Assembly (NCBI GenBank): GCA_029232285.1
Contig: JAOXFI010000013.1
Coordinates: forward strand, 1-64,000
Source: Agmasoma carcini (nom. nud.)
Lineage: Eukaryota; Microsporidia; Thelohaniidae
Length of the DNA: 64,000 nt
Reading direction: 5' to 3'
Part shown: positions 51,801 through 61,350 of the stretch, one piece after another
How the letters are laid out: each line of letters opens with the position of its first letter
Numbering within the stretch: position 1 is the first letter of the stretch
Position numbers and translations under genes: made by a program
The notes under the pieces: model-generated
What the model saw: only the letters and a program-made list of their open reading frames with translations
What the model was told of the DNA's origin: nothing
The model's database searches: none

Positions 51801-51977
51801 GATGAGGAAAGCGATGCCATAAGTGTAGGGTGCAAATGGAGAAATTGATGGGAAGCATAGGAGTATTAATGTGATAAAGAAGAACATATTTGATGGTTTT
51901 CTTAGTTGGTGATACAAATTCAAGGGAACAAAGTTCCAAAAGGTATATTTGCTTGTTTTTACTTTGTTTGTAAGCAT
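48897..51977 (-). CDS. P4-type ATPase (phospholipid flippase)
   Basis: This protein flips aminophospholipids or related lipids from the outer to the cytosolic leaflet and supports vesicle budding. It has 1026 residues. An N-terminal pair of membrane segments (about 25-70) follows NFVPLNLYHQLRKPSNMFFF, a typical P4 start. The actuator has DTSNLDGESNLK (Ser where P4 enzymes usually have Thr), the phosphorylation site is DKTGTLTKN (Asp399), followed by the nucleotide-binding domain, TGDKKETAIACGL, GDGNNDVPML and HVGVGIMGKEGTQA. Six C-terminal membrane segments follow. The PISLYVTLEV segment of M4 carries the PISL motif typical of flippases. The protein is close to Dnf/Drs2 types but lacks long tails. 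CCC lies 7 bases before the ATG. Confidence 0.93.
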   Translation of the reverse strand: MLTNKVKTSKYTFWNFVPLNLYHQLRKPSNMFFFITLILLCFPSISPFAPYTYGIAFLIVVETSMIKDGVEDYKRHKEDYEMNSKKTLVLKNNTITEKSVMDVKKGDVLLLSREEEVPADVVLLRGILKKNNRNICVKYCFIDTSNLDGESNLKRRNSIKTPDEHLTCENRIKKKDRKLEEADSECNSSSRISEMTNIENCKCSDYFQEKIQRFYLRDTGDTFSDFSCDIFYHDFSTLATEKNALLRGSKIKNIEKAMVMVVGIGTETKLSKSNVKGRKGQSLFAGEMNHVLAVIFSIYFLILLVSLVFGTIYVNKPNIEYLDLPENKAWESVRLTLSNYILYSYLIPVSLYVTLEVSRFFHALYIKYDDQMKEEGYNSICRNSNVIEDCGVIDFILTDKTGTLTKNHMTLKSIYFDGSFNQIDEKTNIHDQIYNSLSYQGESLSLNNFMLFLNIVVNNSVEVMNGKYEGISQDELCFLRAIKKFNFEIIERDSRSLKIKISNVVYNARVQSVLDFSSSRQRMTTIVKISKGGRNWKKEPIKWRYFALSKGSDQKLLSEEEAQSIDQNSDYRSLVFKGCEIIEDEANKIRKQLRKCTARDKAEDEIFKKVEDKMTFLGSTFIEDELQDNIKDTIDELREAGIKFWMVTGDKKETAIACGLNSGIITKSGSSSGIEQEVDTTTVMTPSNNQPRQMMVQNQDNWISLEGNEVEEQIINRQIFFYDSVIIYRATPSQKGKISAAMVKAKYKTLSIGDGNNDVPMLREAHVGVGIMGKEGTQASLSGDFAIPNFSKLSQLLLIHGRRSHLRFSKITLNSFYKNLFLIAVQFCYNFYNGFSGRSIFNDFFLNYYNILFTSLIPISVALLDRDYGRSSLLSNPKLYTHGRTNFSRPFIYLTIAYGIFEGVLLYFVLYFFLKEDLSTNDGKLSGYLGISTTYSILVFMAVILRQIRSIEYMTAYGKTTIFSSILLAIVVIFGLQNLSKDVNSSVYELLAIPSFYIVIFSVFSLIYMVDTVFQLVLDIRSYNNK

Positions 51978-52870
51978 ATTAATTGGGATTAAAATTATTT
52001 TTGTTAGAAATGTTTTTTAATTAAAACAAAATGATAATTTTTTGTTAGGGTTGCTATTATTGGTTGAGGTAATAGTCATATGATAATATAAAGAGTTGGG
52101 GTTGCTATTATTGGCTGTAGTGCAAAAATTTGTATATTTAAGTGCTTAATATTAACAGAAATAGACATAATAGCATTTATATGCAATAGGCTATTATTAA
52201 AATTATAGATCAATAATATATTTCATATAAATATTAACATAAATCACCTGTTTATGTCACAAATATAAACTATAACTGTACAATTATATTATGATTAAAT
52301 CAAAAAATTATTCTGTTTAAATTAAGCATTATTGTTATCAGTAAAATATATAAAATGGTATTTAATCATTATATTAATTATTATTTAGTATATCAAATTA
52401 AGATCAATGAAATAATTCTATATTGAAAAAAAACACTATAAGGAAGTACTAGTCAAATTATATTTGATAATGTTTATACTTTCATATGCGAATGAATGGG
52501 TTTTTTTAGTTAATGATTTTATTACAGGATTGTAATAAAACGAGTCGAGATACTAAAACAAACGTGCCAAGAACATGGGCGGTTTATCTTGTTGCTGCGT
52601 ACTTACCATAAGCTCACCGTGCTTTGATTATTATGGACTTTTCAATAGAGATTGCTCGTATCTAAAACATCTGTGATATTTTGGTAAAGAGTCTGCTAAG
52701 ATCATCAGCGTGCTTGCATCAAGAATGGGGAATCTTTTCTAGTAAATTATTTATATTGACTAGATAATCGGTCCAAACCCAGTGACAATAATATATGAAC
52801 CTGTAAAATTTATTTCATCCTTTTATAATAATAAATTTATTTATTTAGACAGAGTGTGTTTTCAAATATA
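51978..52870. other. Intergenic, AT-rich
   Basis: Contains GGTTGCTATTATTGGYTG twice (about 52050 and 52109), a short direct repeat. A block at 52560-52700 has a CACCGTGCTTTGATTATTATGG piece resembling part of repeat R1, but I could not extend the match. Confidence 0.4.
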
Positions 52871-52874
52871 TAAA

Positions 52875-52975
52875 AATTACAAATACTCACAGAGGTAGCA
52901 ATAAATAACACAGACCCATCGTATTAAGATGTAAGGCTGTGTTTATTTGATGCTAACCCTGTGTGTATTTGTAAT
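52875..52975. repeat. 100-base foldback (hairpin)
   Basis: Left arm 52875-52917 (AATTACAAATACTCACAGAG, GTAGCAATAAATAACACAG) and right arm 52934-52975 (GCTGTGTTTATTTGATGCTAACC, CTGTGTGTATTTGTAATT) are complementary over about 42 bases with few mismatches and a 16-base loop. It lies about 80 bases past the stop of the ABC transporter gene. Confidence 0.8.
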
Positions 52976-53053
52976 TATTATTATTTTGAATCATCAATAC
53001 ACAACGAATAACGTTATGTTTAAGTTTAATAAATTTAGGAAATATTGATTAAT

Positions 53054-54745
53054 TTATTGTGTTTTTTCTATTTCAATTTTTAAGTCTCCAAACTTTAAAA
53101 TCTTTTCAAATCTTGAAATAAAATTTCTATCATGACAAATTACAAAAAATGTCTTTCCATCAAATCTTGGACTGTTAATATATTCAAGAAGTGAATGTGT
53201 GGCTTGTTCATCAAGATTATTGGTAGGTTCATCTAACAAATATATCTCCCTATCACATAAGAAGGCACGAGCATAGAATATTTTCTGCTTTAATCCACCA
53301 TTTAAATCCATACCCCCCTCTCCAACAACAGTATTGTAACCGTTCGGGAATTGCATGATCTTATCATGTATATTCATCATCTTACACTCCTTAACAACCT
53401 CTTCATATGTAGCTGTATTTCCATAACTAAGATTATAATATATTGTGTCATCAAATAATACTGTTTGCTGTGGAACATGACATATCAGTGATTTGTATGA
53501 AGGAGAATATATTTTTCTAATATCAACATCATCAAAAAGTATTTCTCCTAAGAAATCGTCATAATTCATTATCAATTTAAAGATACTACTCTTACCAGCA
53601 CCATTTCTACCATACATAGCAATTTTTTCACCTTTTTTGATGTCAAAGTTAATTTTAGAAAAAATGACTCTACCACCAATAGAATAAGTTGCATCAACTA
53701 TGCTTATTTTATCATGGAATTTATCAACCCGTATTTTATTTTCTGGTGATTCTCTTGCCAAATTAAGATATTTGATCAGCTCTTGACTGATAGTTAGTGA
53801 TTCATTAACATTTAAGAAAAGGTTTACAAACTTTGCAGCTGTAAGGATTAGGTCACAGATTTGTCTATATACAACCATTAAATCCCTTCCATCAGAGTCT
53901 TCAACGTTTTTAAGATAAAAGAAGCAAGCAACAAAAGCAGAGATATACATAGTCATTGTATACAAGAAATTGTTAAAATAGGTCGTTTTCTTAAGTTTAA
54001 GAAACCCATCAGCCCATTCACGTGATCTATTCTCATATTTGCCTACTGAATGTTCTACTTGACCATATGATTCAATAATTTTTAGATTATTAAAATTTTC
54101 AGTAAAGATTTTTTCTCTTTCACCCGCAAGTTGATTTTCTGAGTGATATAGTGGGATTAAAGATTTGAATATTCTATATTTGATGATTACTGCGAGGCAT
54201 GATACGATTGATGCAAAGATTGTTACAACGTAATATTTAGATTTATCGTTTTCAGATAAGAATAGCATATCCCAGATGAAGTGGATGCAGCTAGAGGTGA
54301 GATTTAGAAGGATATCACGGGTTAGCTTGGCTAGTTCCTTAGAACCTTCACCGACATAGTATTCAACCACGTCTGATTTGTAGTTGTATTTAGAGTAAGA
54401 GTCTGAGTATAGAAAGTTTCTAAGACAGACTGAAGCTAGTTGACCACCATACGGGATCATAAGTTTTTGAAAAGTGTAATCTGTAAAAAAATTACCGGTA
54501 GCTACAAAAGAGCATGCAATTAATATTTTGAAAAGAATTGTGCCCAAATTTGTGTGATTTGATTCTTTTCTGCATTCATTGACAAAAACTTTGATGTAAT
54601 AATTTGTAGTATTTTTACAAAAAGTCAAGAGAATTACAGCGATGATGTAAAGAATTCTGTTTTTCTTGTGGGCTCCAAAGTATTTGAGAGTTATATTGTA
54701 TACGTCTTTTAGCCCATAATGATTTTTGACCCTTTCTGTCTTCAT
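53054..54745 (-). CDS. ABC half-transporter (ABCB/Atm1-like), second copy
   Basis: A 563-residue ATP-driven membrane half-transporter, the same size and layout as the one at 17.3-19.0 kb. Several membrane segments occupy about 30-300, and an ATPase domain follows: Walker A GRNGAGKS (Lys385), Q-loop HVPQQT, signature region DLNGGLKQK (Asn replaces the usual Ser of LSGG, and Leu-Lys follows), Walker B IYLLDEP with NNLD, and H-loop ICHD. Divergence from the first copy is large, so they are old paralogues. The substrate and membrane are unknown; a mitosomal (Fe-S export) role is known for one ABCB7-like member in microsporidia, but nothing here decides which. CCCCCC lies 3 bases before the ATG. 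Confidence 0.88.
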   Translation of the reverse strand: MKTERVKNHYGLKDVYNITLKYFGAHKKNRILYIIAVILLTFCKNTTNYYIKVFVNECRKESNHTNLGTILFKILIACSFVATGNFFTDYTFQKLMIPYGGQLASVCLRNFLYSDSYSKYNYKSDVVEYYVGEGSKELAKLTRDILLNLTSSCIHFIWDMLFLSENDKSKYYVVTIFASIVSCLAVIIKYRIFKSLIPLYHSENQLAGEREKIFTENFNNLKIIESYGQVEHSVGKYENRSREWADGFLKLKKTTYFNNFLYTMTMYISAFVACFFYLKNVEDSDGRDLMVVYRQICDLILTAAKFVNLFLNVNESLTISQELIKYLNLARESPENKIRVDKFHDKISIVDATYSIGGRVIFSKINFDIKKGEKIAMYGRNGAGKSSIFKLIMNYDDFLGEILFDDVDIRKIYSPSYKSLICHVPQQTVLFDDTIYYNLSYGNTATYEEVVKECKMMNIHDKIMQFPNGYNTVVGEGGMDLNGGLKQKIFYARAFLCDREIYLLDEPTNNLDEQATHSLLEYINSPRFDGKTFFVICHDRNFISRFEKILKFGDLKIEIEKTQ

Positions 54746-54748
54746 ATA

Positions 54749-54754
54749 GGGGGG
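54749..54754 (-). promoter_or_regulatory. CCCCCC start-proximal motif
   Basis: The reverse strand reads AATCTTCTCATCTTCCCCCCTAT and then ATG of the ABC transporter. This is the longest C-run of its kind in the window. Confidence 0.55.
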
Positions 54755-54759
54755 AAGAT

Positions 54760-55640
54760 GAGAAGATTTTTAAATATAAAAATTTTTACAAAAATTAAAA
54801 AAAAATTAATCGAATGAAAAATTTGTGTGTAAGTGGATTAAACAAGGATAATTCTTGTTAGTTATTATACTTTTAATTAATTAATTTAGATAAAAGATTA
54901 ATAAAAAATCTTAAATATTTTTATTATAAAATTTAATATATTAATAAAAAATTTAATATATTAATTATAATAATAACACTTATATTTGTGAAATGTGAAA
55001 TAATATAAATAAACATCTTTCTATGTATTAGATAAGCATAGATTTTCTAATAAAATATTACCACGGTCTAATTTTTTAATTATAAAAAAATTCATTAAAA
55101 CCAAACCAAAAGCAATTAATGTGTAAATTAGCTATAATAATAAAGGAATCATAAATTATAGGATGTATAGAGATGTAACGATACTAGTCAACGTATTAAT
55201 ATTAATATTCCGTGTTATATCAAATATATATTATAATTTCTTAATATATTATAGATTATACACTTTGTATCTTATAATAATATCTTTAAAGCAAGAGTAT
55301 TAAGTTTTTGACTGTGATTCTTCAATGAACTTAAATTTTAATTTTGGGGCCCTTAGAAAATTTTTGTTGTTTTTATAGTAAAATTTTTAATTAATTTTAA
55401 TTAAAAATATAAATAATGTAAAACTGTTATATTCTATCTTAATGTTTGTATTATAAGTTTTTATTTTTTAATTTTCATTATTACTTTTTCTATAGAATAT
55501 TTCATAATTATAAGTTTATAATAGTAGATGTTGTTTAAGTGAATATTTTTGTAATTATACACATCATATTACATAATTCTTATATAAATAATCTTTATTA
55601 TAGAATATTTGAAAGTATAGTGTTTATTTATTTCTAAAAA
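54760..55640. other. Gene-free AT-rich stretch
   Basis: Promoter region of the ABC transporter followed by nearly pure A/T sequence. No gene is seen. Confidence 0.4.
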
Positions 55641-55644
55641 TATA

Positions 55645-56035
55645 TAGTATAGATAGTCACACTAACATCGTTAGACAGTATAGATAGTCACACTAACATC
55701 GTTAGATAGTATAAATAGTCACACTATCATCGTTAGATAGTATAGATAGTCACACTGTTATCGTAACATAGTATAGATAGTCACACTATCATCGTCACAT
55801 AGTATAGATAGTCACACTATCATAGTCACATCGTCCTCATACCATCATCGTCACATCGTCACACTATCATCATCACACTATCATCATCACACTATCATAA
55901 TCACACTATCATCGTCACATCGTCAATCATCACACTATCATAGTCACACTATCATAATCCCACTATTCACACTATCATAGTCACACTAACATATCAACAT
56001 TATCATAGTAACAACATTCATATAGCTATATATAT
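55645..56035. repeat. CACACTATCATCGT minisatellite
   Basis: It begins as units of about 31 bp (AGTATAGATAGTCACACTAACATCGTTAG, five copies), then decays into 12-15 bp units of CACACTATCATCGT / CACACTATCATAGT. It ends about 20 bases before the stop codon of the sulfhydryl oxidase gene, so it would lie in its 3' region. Confidence 0.9.
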
Positions 56036-56055
56036 AACAATTAATTACATTTATT

Positions 56056-56517
56056 TTATATCCATCTAGTTCTTACCCTTTCACAGTCAAATTGACTTTT
56101 ATTTAATCTTTTATTTACTATATTATGTATTTTACAGGCGTATTGCTCTAATTCTTCTCTTGAATTAGCTTTTGGTTGATTTAAACTTATCATTTTTCTA
56201 AAATTATCTGCGCAAGACTTACAAGGATAAATTTCTGGTAAAATATTATAAAATTCAATAATTTTTTGTTTTTTTTCATTACTAGGTTGATCTGGATATC
56301 TTGAAGCAACTGTATGAAGCAATGTCCATGTAGATCTACCTAACTCCTCCTTGATATTTTCCTGTGTAAGAGTGTTATTGTAGTTATATGAAGATAGGCT
56401 AGAATTAGGCTTGAATTTGTAAGGTTTTATATAAATAATTGTCCAAATAGCTACAAAGGACAATATAAGAGTAAGAAACTTCCGCTTGCATCTGAACATA
56501 CAAAGTAATAGATCCAT
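56056..56517 (-). CDS. Erv1/Erv2-family FAD sulfhydryl oxidase
   Basis: This protein makes disulfides and passes electrons to oxygen through FAD. I start at ATG 56517 (153 residues); the frame is open further upstream only from TTG. A membrane anchor (about 13-30) precedes the ERV/ALR domain: GRSTWTLLHTVASRYP (55-75 region), active-site YPCKSC (Cys99, Cys102), CKIHNIVNKRL and FDC (Cys128 and Cys145, the structural pair spaced by 16 residues). All cofactor and cysteine positions of the family are kept. The N-terminal anchor and lack of a separate shuttle domain resemble yeast Erv2 of the ER rather than mitochondrial Erv1, which fits an organism with reduced mitosomes. Confidence 0.92.
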   Translation of the reverse strand: MDLLLCMFRCKRKFLTLILSFVAIWTIIYIKPYKFKPNSSLSSYNYNNTLTQENIKEELGRSTWTLLHTVASRYPDQPSNEKKQKIIEFYNILPEIYPCKSCADNFRKMISLNQPKANSREELEQYACKIHNIVNKRLNKSQFDCERVRTRWI

Positions 56518-56859
56518 TTTTTTTATATTTCGTTTCAGAAAATTAAAAAATGATTTGTTAAACAAATTTTGACAAATAAAACATATAAATTTGTTGTTTT
56601 AAGATTAAAAATGGTATAAGTAATTTTGTAAATATTTAATATTGATCTTATTAATATATATTTATATTAGACTTACAAACTGACTAACTGATTAACTATC
56701 TGACCTGAGTGACTATCTGACTATCTGACTATCTGACTATCTGATTATCTGATTATCTGACTATCTGACTATCTGACTATATGACTATATGACTAATCTA
56801 ATCTAATCTAATCTAATCTAATCAATCTAATCTATCTAATCATATATCATTATCATTTT
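56518..56859. other. Intergenic with TGACTATC microsatellite
   Basis: Most of this spacer is the repeat described separately; the rest is AT-rich promoter DNA of the oxidase gene. Confidence 0.5.
56680..56850. repeat. TGACTATC and AATCT microsatellites
   Basis: Tandem CTGACTAT / CTGATTAT octamers are followed by seven or so copies of CTAAT. The octamer is the complement of the GATAGTCA array at 19.1-19.6 kb, so the same simple word has expanded at two places. Confidence 0.9.
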
Positions 56860-57690
56860 CTATCTTTTAAATACCATAACATCATATAAAGATATAACAT
56901 CTAAATCATCTTGCCTTGGTTTCTCTTTTAATGACCTATCCCACATATTTCCATACTCATCGTACGTATTCTTTTTAAATTCAATAAAATTTTCATGTCT
57001 TTCAGGAACAAATCCAAATTCTCCTAATTTACATTTAAGAAATTCATCATCAACCAAATATTCAACACAATCATTAATAGAATCCTTCAAAGAAAAGTAT
57101 ATTTCACTTCCAAACATTTTCAACTCAAAATCACTGCCAAATCTAATAGAATACAAATCATTCTGCAACTTTAATTCATCACTTTCTTTTCTTTTCAAAA
57201 TCTCTTTTTTAGAAGGTAAAGTCAATATTATACAACAATTATCTGATGCATGATTGATTATGTTCTTTATTGTGTTATTAAAAATATGTTCGGACCTAAA
57301 ACAGTAGTGAAAAGAAAATTGTATCGAAATTATATTAAATTTTCTTTTAAGATCAAATTCTCTAGAAAAACAATCAAAAGTATTCAAAATTGTCTTAAAA
57401 TTGATATTTTTTGTTCTTGCCCTTCTAACAGCTTCTAAAATTGACTTTTCTGCAATATCTATTCCATATAATAGCATAGGTCTAACATTGAGATACTTAT
57501 CAAGATCCTGTCCCTTACCAATACCAAAATCTAATATAAAATCATCAGGTTTTATGTAAATATGGTATAAAATATGTTTTACACAGTTATTAAACCATCT
57601 AACACGTATATTAGCAGCTTGATTGCGTTCTTTTATACTCTTATTAGGTAATCTGTTGTAATGCTCCTTTACTTCATTGTTTTTTTCCAT
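56860..57690 (-). CDS. ABD1: mRNA cap guanine-N7 methyltransferase
   Basis: This nuclear enzyme transfers a methyl group from S-adenosylmethionine to the guanine of the mRNA 5' cap. The 276 residues are close to the minimal catalytic size known from microsporidia. Landmarks: VKEHYNRLPN (12-residue N-terminal cap-binding part), IRVRWFNNCVKHILYH (the family's R-x-FNN-K block), the SAM-binding loop ILDFGIGKGQDLDKY (about 49-63; Ile replaces the usual Cys of GCGKG), IDIAEKSI, FNIISIQFSFHYCF (catalytic QF-x-HY) and LPEKPRQ-like KEKPRQDDL. The C-terminus ends YDVMVFKR. AAAATTTTAC precedes CATGG on the opposite strand, i.e. the local start signal. It is preceded on the same strand by no gene for several kb. 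Confidence 0.92.
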   Translation of the reverse strand: MEKNNEVKEHYNRLPNKSIKERNQAANIRVRWFNNCVKHILYHIYIKPDDFILDFGIGKGQDLDKYLNVRPMLLYGIDIAEKSILEAVRRARTKNINFKTILNTFDCFSREFDLKRKFNIISIQFSFHYCFRSEHIFNNTIKNIINHASDNCCIILTLPSKKEILKRKESDELKLQNDLYSIRFGSDFELKMFGSEIYFSLKDSINDCVEYLVDDEFLKCKLGEFGFVPERHENFIEFKKNTYDEYGNMWDRSLKEKPRQDDLDVISLYDVMVFKR

Positions 57691-58610
57691 GTAAAATTTT
57701 TACCAAATAAATATTTAAGATTAAAACAAATTATTATTGATAAGATCATAATTTATAAATGATTATGTTAAGGTGTAAAACAATAGAACAGTGTATGTTA
57801 TTAATAAATAAATTGGGTGTTTAAGGTTGTACCAATAAACAAAGCTAAGACAGGCCGAAATATGATAAATAAGTGAATATTTGACAATAATTATTTATAT
57901 TGACATTAATCAGGTGATGTTACTGAGAAAATAACATAAAATTTTGGAACAAAATCGTAATTTACCCCAAAAATTACAATAGTTATGATCGTGGAACTTA
58001 GATTAGGAGAATTAGTGTGATAACTTGAATGTATCGGAGACTTACCTTTAAGCTATTTTATATTAAATGATAATAAGAATATTAAAAAACTTAACAAATG
58101 TTATTGAATTTCTATAAATTAAATTATTTTTTAAAAAAAGGGTGCTGTCTCATTTCGTGATTTCACTAAAATTTTTGATATAATGGTAAAGACAAGGAGA
58201 ATAACTAAATTAGTTTATATTATTTAAAAAACGGTTATTTAATAGTTTATGTTAGCAAAAGTGATTAACTGTGAAGATAAAACAATTAAATTTATTAGAA
58301 AAATTGTGATTTTAGATGCCAAAGGAATTTGTTTTTATGTAGGTGTTGTGGTCACAGATGAAACATGTGGGTAGATGGACTAACGGGGTGAATATTAGGT
58401 TTCATTGCGTTACCAAAATAGAACTTTTCAAACACACTCTCTGATGCGGTCAACATGAGCCATTTGTGCTTTCTAGATTTTAACAAAACTTACAATTGAA
58501 CGAACATTAAAATTTATCCTTTATTTCGTCATGGAAGTTCATATATAACCATAATATGTGAAAATGAATTTGTATTAATCTAGAATGTTTTTAACAACTC
58601 TTTTAAGGAG
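57691..58610. other. Gene-free AT-rich stretch
   Basis: No gene recognised. GGGTGCTGTCTCATTTCG near 58140 could be a transposon end belonging to the Merlin fossil downstream, but no inverted partner was found. Confidence 0.4.
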
Positions 58611-58639
58611 GTTAAGTATTCTCGCTTAGTAGATAATAT

Positions 58640-59160
58640 ATATTTTCTATAAAGTTAAATTGTTTTTGTGATATTGAAATACCATTACACAAGGCAATAA
58701 TTTTGTGTTTTAGAAATATTCGACAAGCTTCGACTATTTCTGAACTTAATTTGTCTAAAGGTTGTATAAATAAAAATATGAATTGATATATACCAAATTT
58801 TCCAGTGGTTCTGGTACAATTTGTCAAATATATGAATATGTGTTGAAGTATGAACATCACAGGAGAAGAATACTGATGAAAATTGATAGATATTTGGTAT
58901 TGCGGATACATCACACTCACCCTTCGAAGTATTTTGTCAAATTGGTGAAGAATAGAAATTCGGCCACACTTTAACCTAAAATACGCAATGTGTGCAGATA
59001 CTGATCAATAATATGGGGTAATATATGGCGAACGAAATTTCATACACTCTTATGCATCGGTTAACCTTGGCTTTATTTTCGATTAAATAGAGTTTATAAA
59101 ATTAAAACGAAGATTGAGAAATGTGATAGAATCTTTACTAGGTTATTAAATAGACATATA
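58640..59160 (+). pseudogene. Merlin/IS1595-type transposase fossil, copy C
   Basis: On the + strand, in shifting frames: FSSGSGTICQIYEYV (the GG-G-x-x-QID block, with the first Asp changed to Tyr), FGIADTSH, PSKYFVKLVKNRNSATL, PKIRNVCADTD, FIHSYASVN and LRNVIESLL (third acidic residue). The DNA around 58,890-59,000 is clearly homologous to the complement of 30,450-30,640 (copy A). Dead. Confidence 0.8.
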
Positions 59161-59184
59161 AGAAAACGTTCTAAAATAAGATTT

Positions 59185-59261
59185 TGATGATTTTTATGAT
59201 GACTTTTATGATGACTTTTATGATGACTTTTATGATGATTTTTATGATGACTTTTATGATT
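59185..59261. repeat. 15-bp tandem repeat GATGACTTTTATGAT
   Basis: Five consecutive copies of a GATGACTTTTATGAT-type unit, one with T for C. It lies just past Merlin fossil C. Confidence 0.9.
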
Positions 59262-59683
59262 AGTTGAATATAAAAATGGATTACACCCAAAGCTCTATTC
59301 CAAAATTTTTCTTTTGAGTATAGAAATAAAATATTTGGTTAAAATAGATTAATCAAAATTTCTAGGGTGACGTGGACAAATAAAAGTAGATTACTACAGG
59401 GGGTGTTCTTTGGCCTAGGAAGTAAAATCTTAAACTAATGTTTTAATAATAGAGAACTAACAACAAATTAAATAGTATTGGGTTTTTAGTTAAAGGTACA
59501 GATCAGGACAGTTTCATATTGAAAACGAAATTGTGCATTTTGTCTGTTATTTGACAGGATGTTAAGACCAACTCGGTAATTGATTTAGATGAATAAAAAA
59601 ATTGCACAAGTTCTTTTTCAATAATTTTAAACTATAAAATTATGTTCTAATTTTGAAGATAAAATTGGTATAATACCACATAA

Positions 59684-60190
59684 ATATGTTAAGAAGGAGA
59701 AATATTCATTCTATCGTTTATTATTATGGTTGTAACACTCGTCCTAGGGAAGTAAATCATATACGCCCAATTGATAATATTGCATTTATTTGTTATAAAG
59801 GTGGTTGTATCAATTTAAAAATAGTGATAATAGAATACCTAAAAAGAATTATTTTATATTTAGGTGGTTTGAGAATATATAAAATGTTGCAACACTTAGA
59901 GGGGTTGATTTGTTTAAAAATTAAGCAAATAAGCCATAACAAAAGAATGAAAATATGTTTTTAATTCTCTAATTTATCAGATTTAAGAATCTATGTTCAA
60001 GTATAAACAAAAATACCAAATTGGAAAGGTTTACTGATAAGGGCATGTGAGTGTTTGATATTGCTGATACATCTACCTTGATTTAAAATTTATTTAAGCT
60101 GGTTGTGATAGAAGTGTGGTAACTCTATTACATATTATACAAAATTTGAGCAAAGTGGATTATAATATGGAATTGGTTGTATGAATATAA
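59684..60190 (+). pseudogene. Merlin/IS1595-type transposase fossil, copy D
   Basis: The N-terminal part is better preserved than in other copies: an open frame at 59686-59964 (RRRNIHSIVYYYGCNTRP, ICYKGGCINLKIVI, EYLKRIILYLGGLRIY) fits the zinc-ribbon and linker region before the DDE domain. Then, with frameshifts, VFDIADTST and DRSVVTLLHII follow (about 60,045-60,135). The end of the domain is lost. Oriented like copy C. Confidence 0.7.
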
Positions 60191-60199
60191 CCGATTAAA

Positions 60200-61030
60200 T
60201 ATTTAATTTATGATGTTTTGACTTAAAACATTGATTATTTATAAAATAAACTTAAATTTTGCGAAAGGTGATTTTGACTGTTTCTTTGATCTAATTCAAT
60301 AATCTTAATCAATATATTTTATATATTGTTGTATCCTAATTAGGTACCACATAGATAAATTTTTAAGCTATAAAAGATTTACCTTAATGGGTTTTACTAA
60401 GAATAGAAATGAGCACTATAAGATAAATAAATTATCCTTAATAATTTTTACTTGCTTTATAGACGAGTTTTGCTTGTGGATTACATCAATATTTAAAATT
60501 TTTGTATATATGATGAAAGGATATTAGATTTTAGACTTATATTAAATATTTATTCATATTGAAAAATCGAGTATGTTTATATTTATTTTGCTTATATATC
60601 TAATACATTCTTATGATTTTAACACCATATGATAAAAATACAAAATCTTTATAATTTTAGAAAATAAAGTTTGTTTTTTAAGGAGTCGGTTCTGCACAAA
60701 AACAAAGATCTTATTACAGTTTAACTGCGTTAAATCATTAATTAAACTATATAAATCCAACAAATAAAGAGATCATGACTTGATAAATACTGAAAAAAAG
60801 AGAAGGATTGGTTCAAAGACTTTTCGACCACATCTTGAATTTATTAAAAATTATATATTCACTAAAATATGAAACACAATTATTTATTAACTATTCTGTA
60901 AAAAGAAAACCTTTTTTCAATACTGTTGTAGTCTGTGTTTGATGGAGATCTGATATTATATCATAAATATCTTAGACAGGTTTGAAACTATTTAAGAAGT
61001 TTAACCCTTACAGACAAATATGATAAATAA
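60200..61030. other. Gene-free AT-rich stretch
   Basis: I see no gene, RNA or recognisable repeat. Confidence 0.4.
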
Positions 61031-61039
61031 ACACTTTGA

Positions 61040-61350
61040 ACCTACTTACAACAAATACTTCCTACATGAAAATCAACATTAATTATCATTTCTACAAATA
61101 TAAGAAACAAAGGTATAATATCAATCATACACTTATCTTGCTTTGATAAAATTGTATAAAAAGAAAAATACCAGCCCTTTTAAACCATCTTAAAAGATTA
61201 CAATAGAAATTTACAAATGATGCGATTTTAGTGTTTTAGTGTTTTACGCACACCACTTAGTTTATAAATTCAATTTTTTTGCCAATGAGAAGGTGTAAAT
61301 ATCATCAGTTAATCCAAATATATTCAATCACATTATGTGTAAGAGGTCTT
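61040..61350 (+). repeat. Dispersed repeat family R1, copy 6 (decayed)
   Basis: Shared words in + orientation: CACTTATCTTGCTTTGATAAAA, ATGATGCGATTTTAGTGTTTTA, GTGTTTTACGCACACCAC, TAGTTTATAAATT, GCCAATGAGAAGGTGTAAATATCATCAGTTA and TGTAAGAGGTCTTGA. More diverged than the others. Confidence 0.6.

Noticed and set aside
55645..56035. Possible CRISPR-like array of regular repeats
   Set aside because: Units are continuous without unique spacers and decay into shorter words; it is a minisatellite in a eukaryotic genome.
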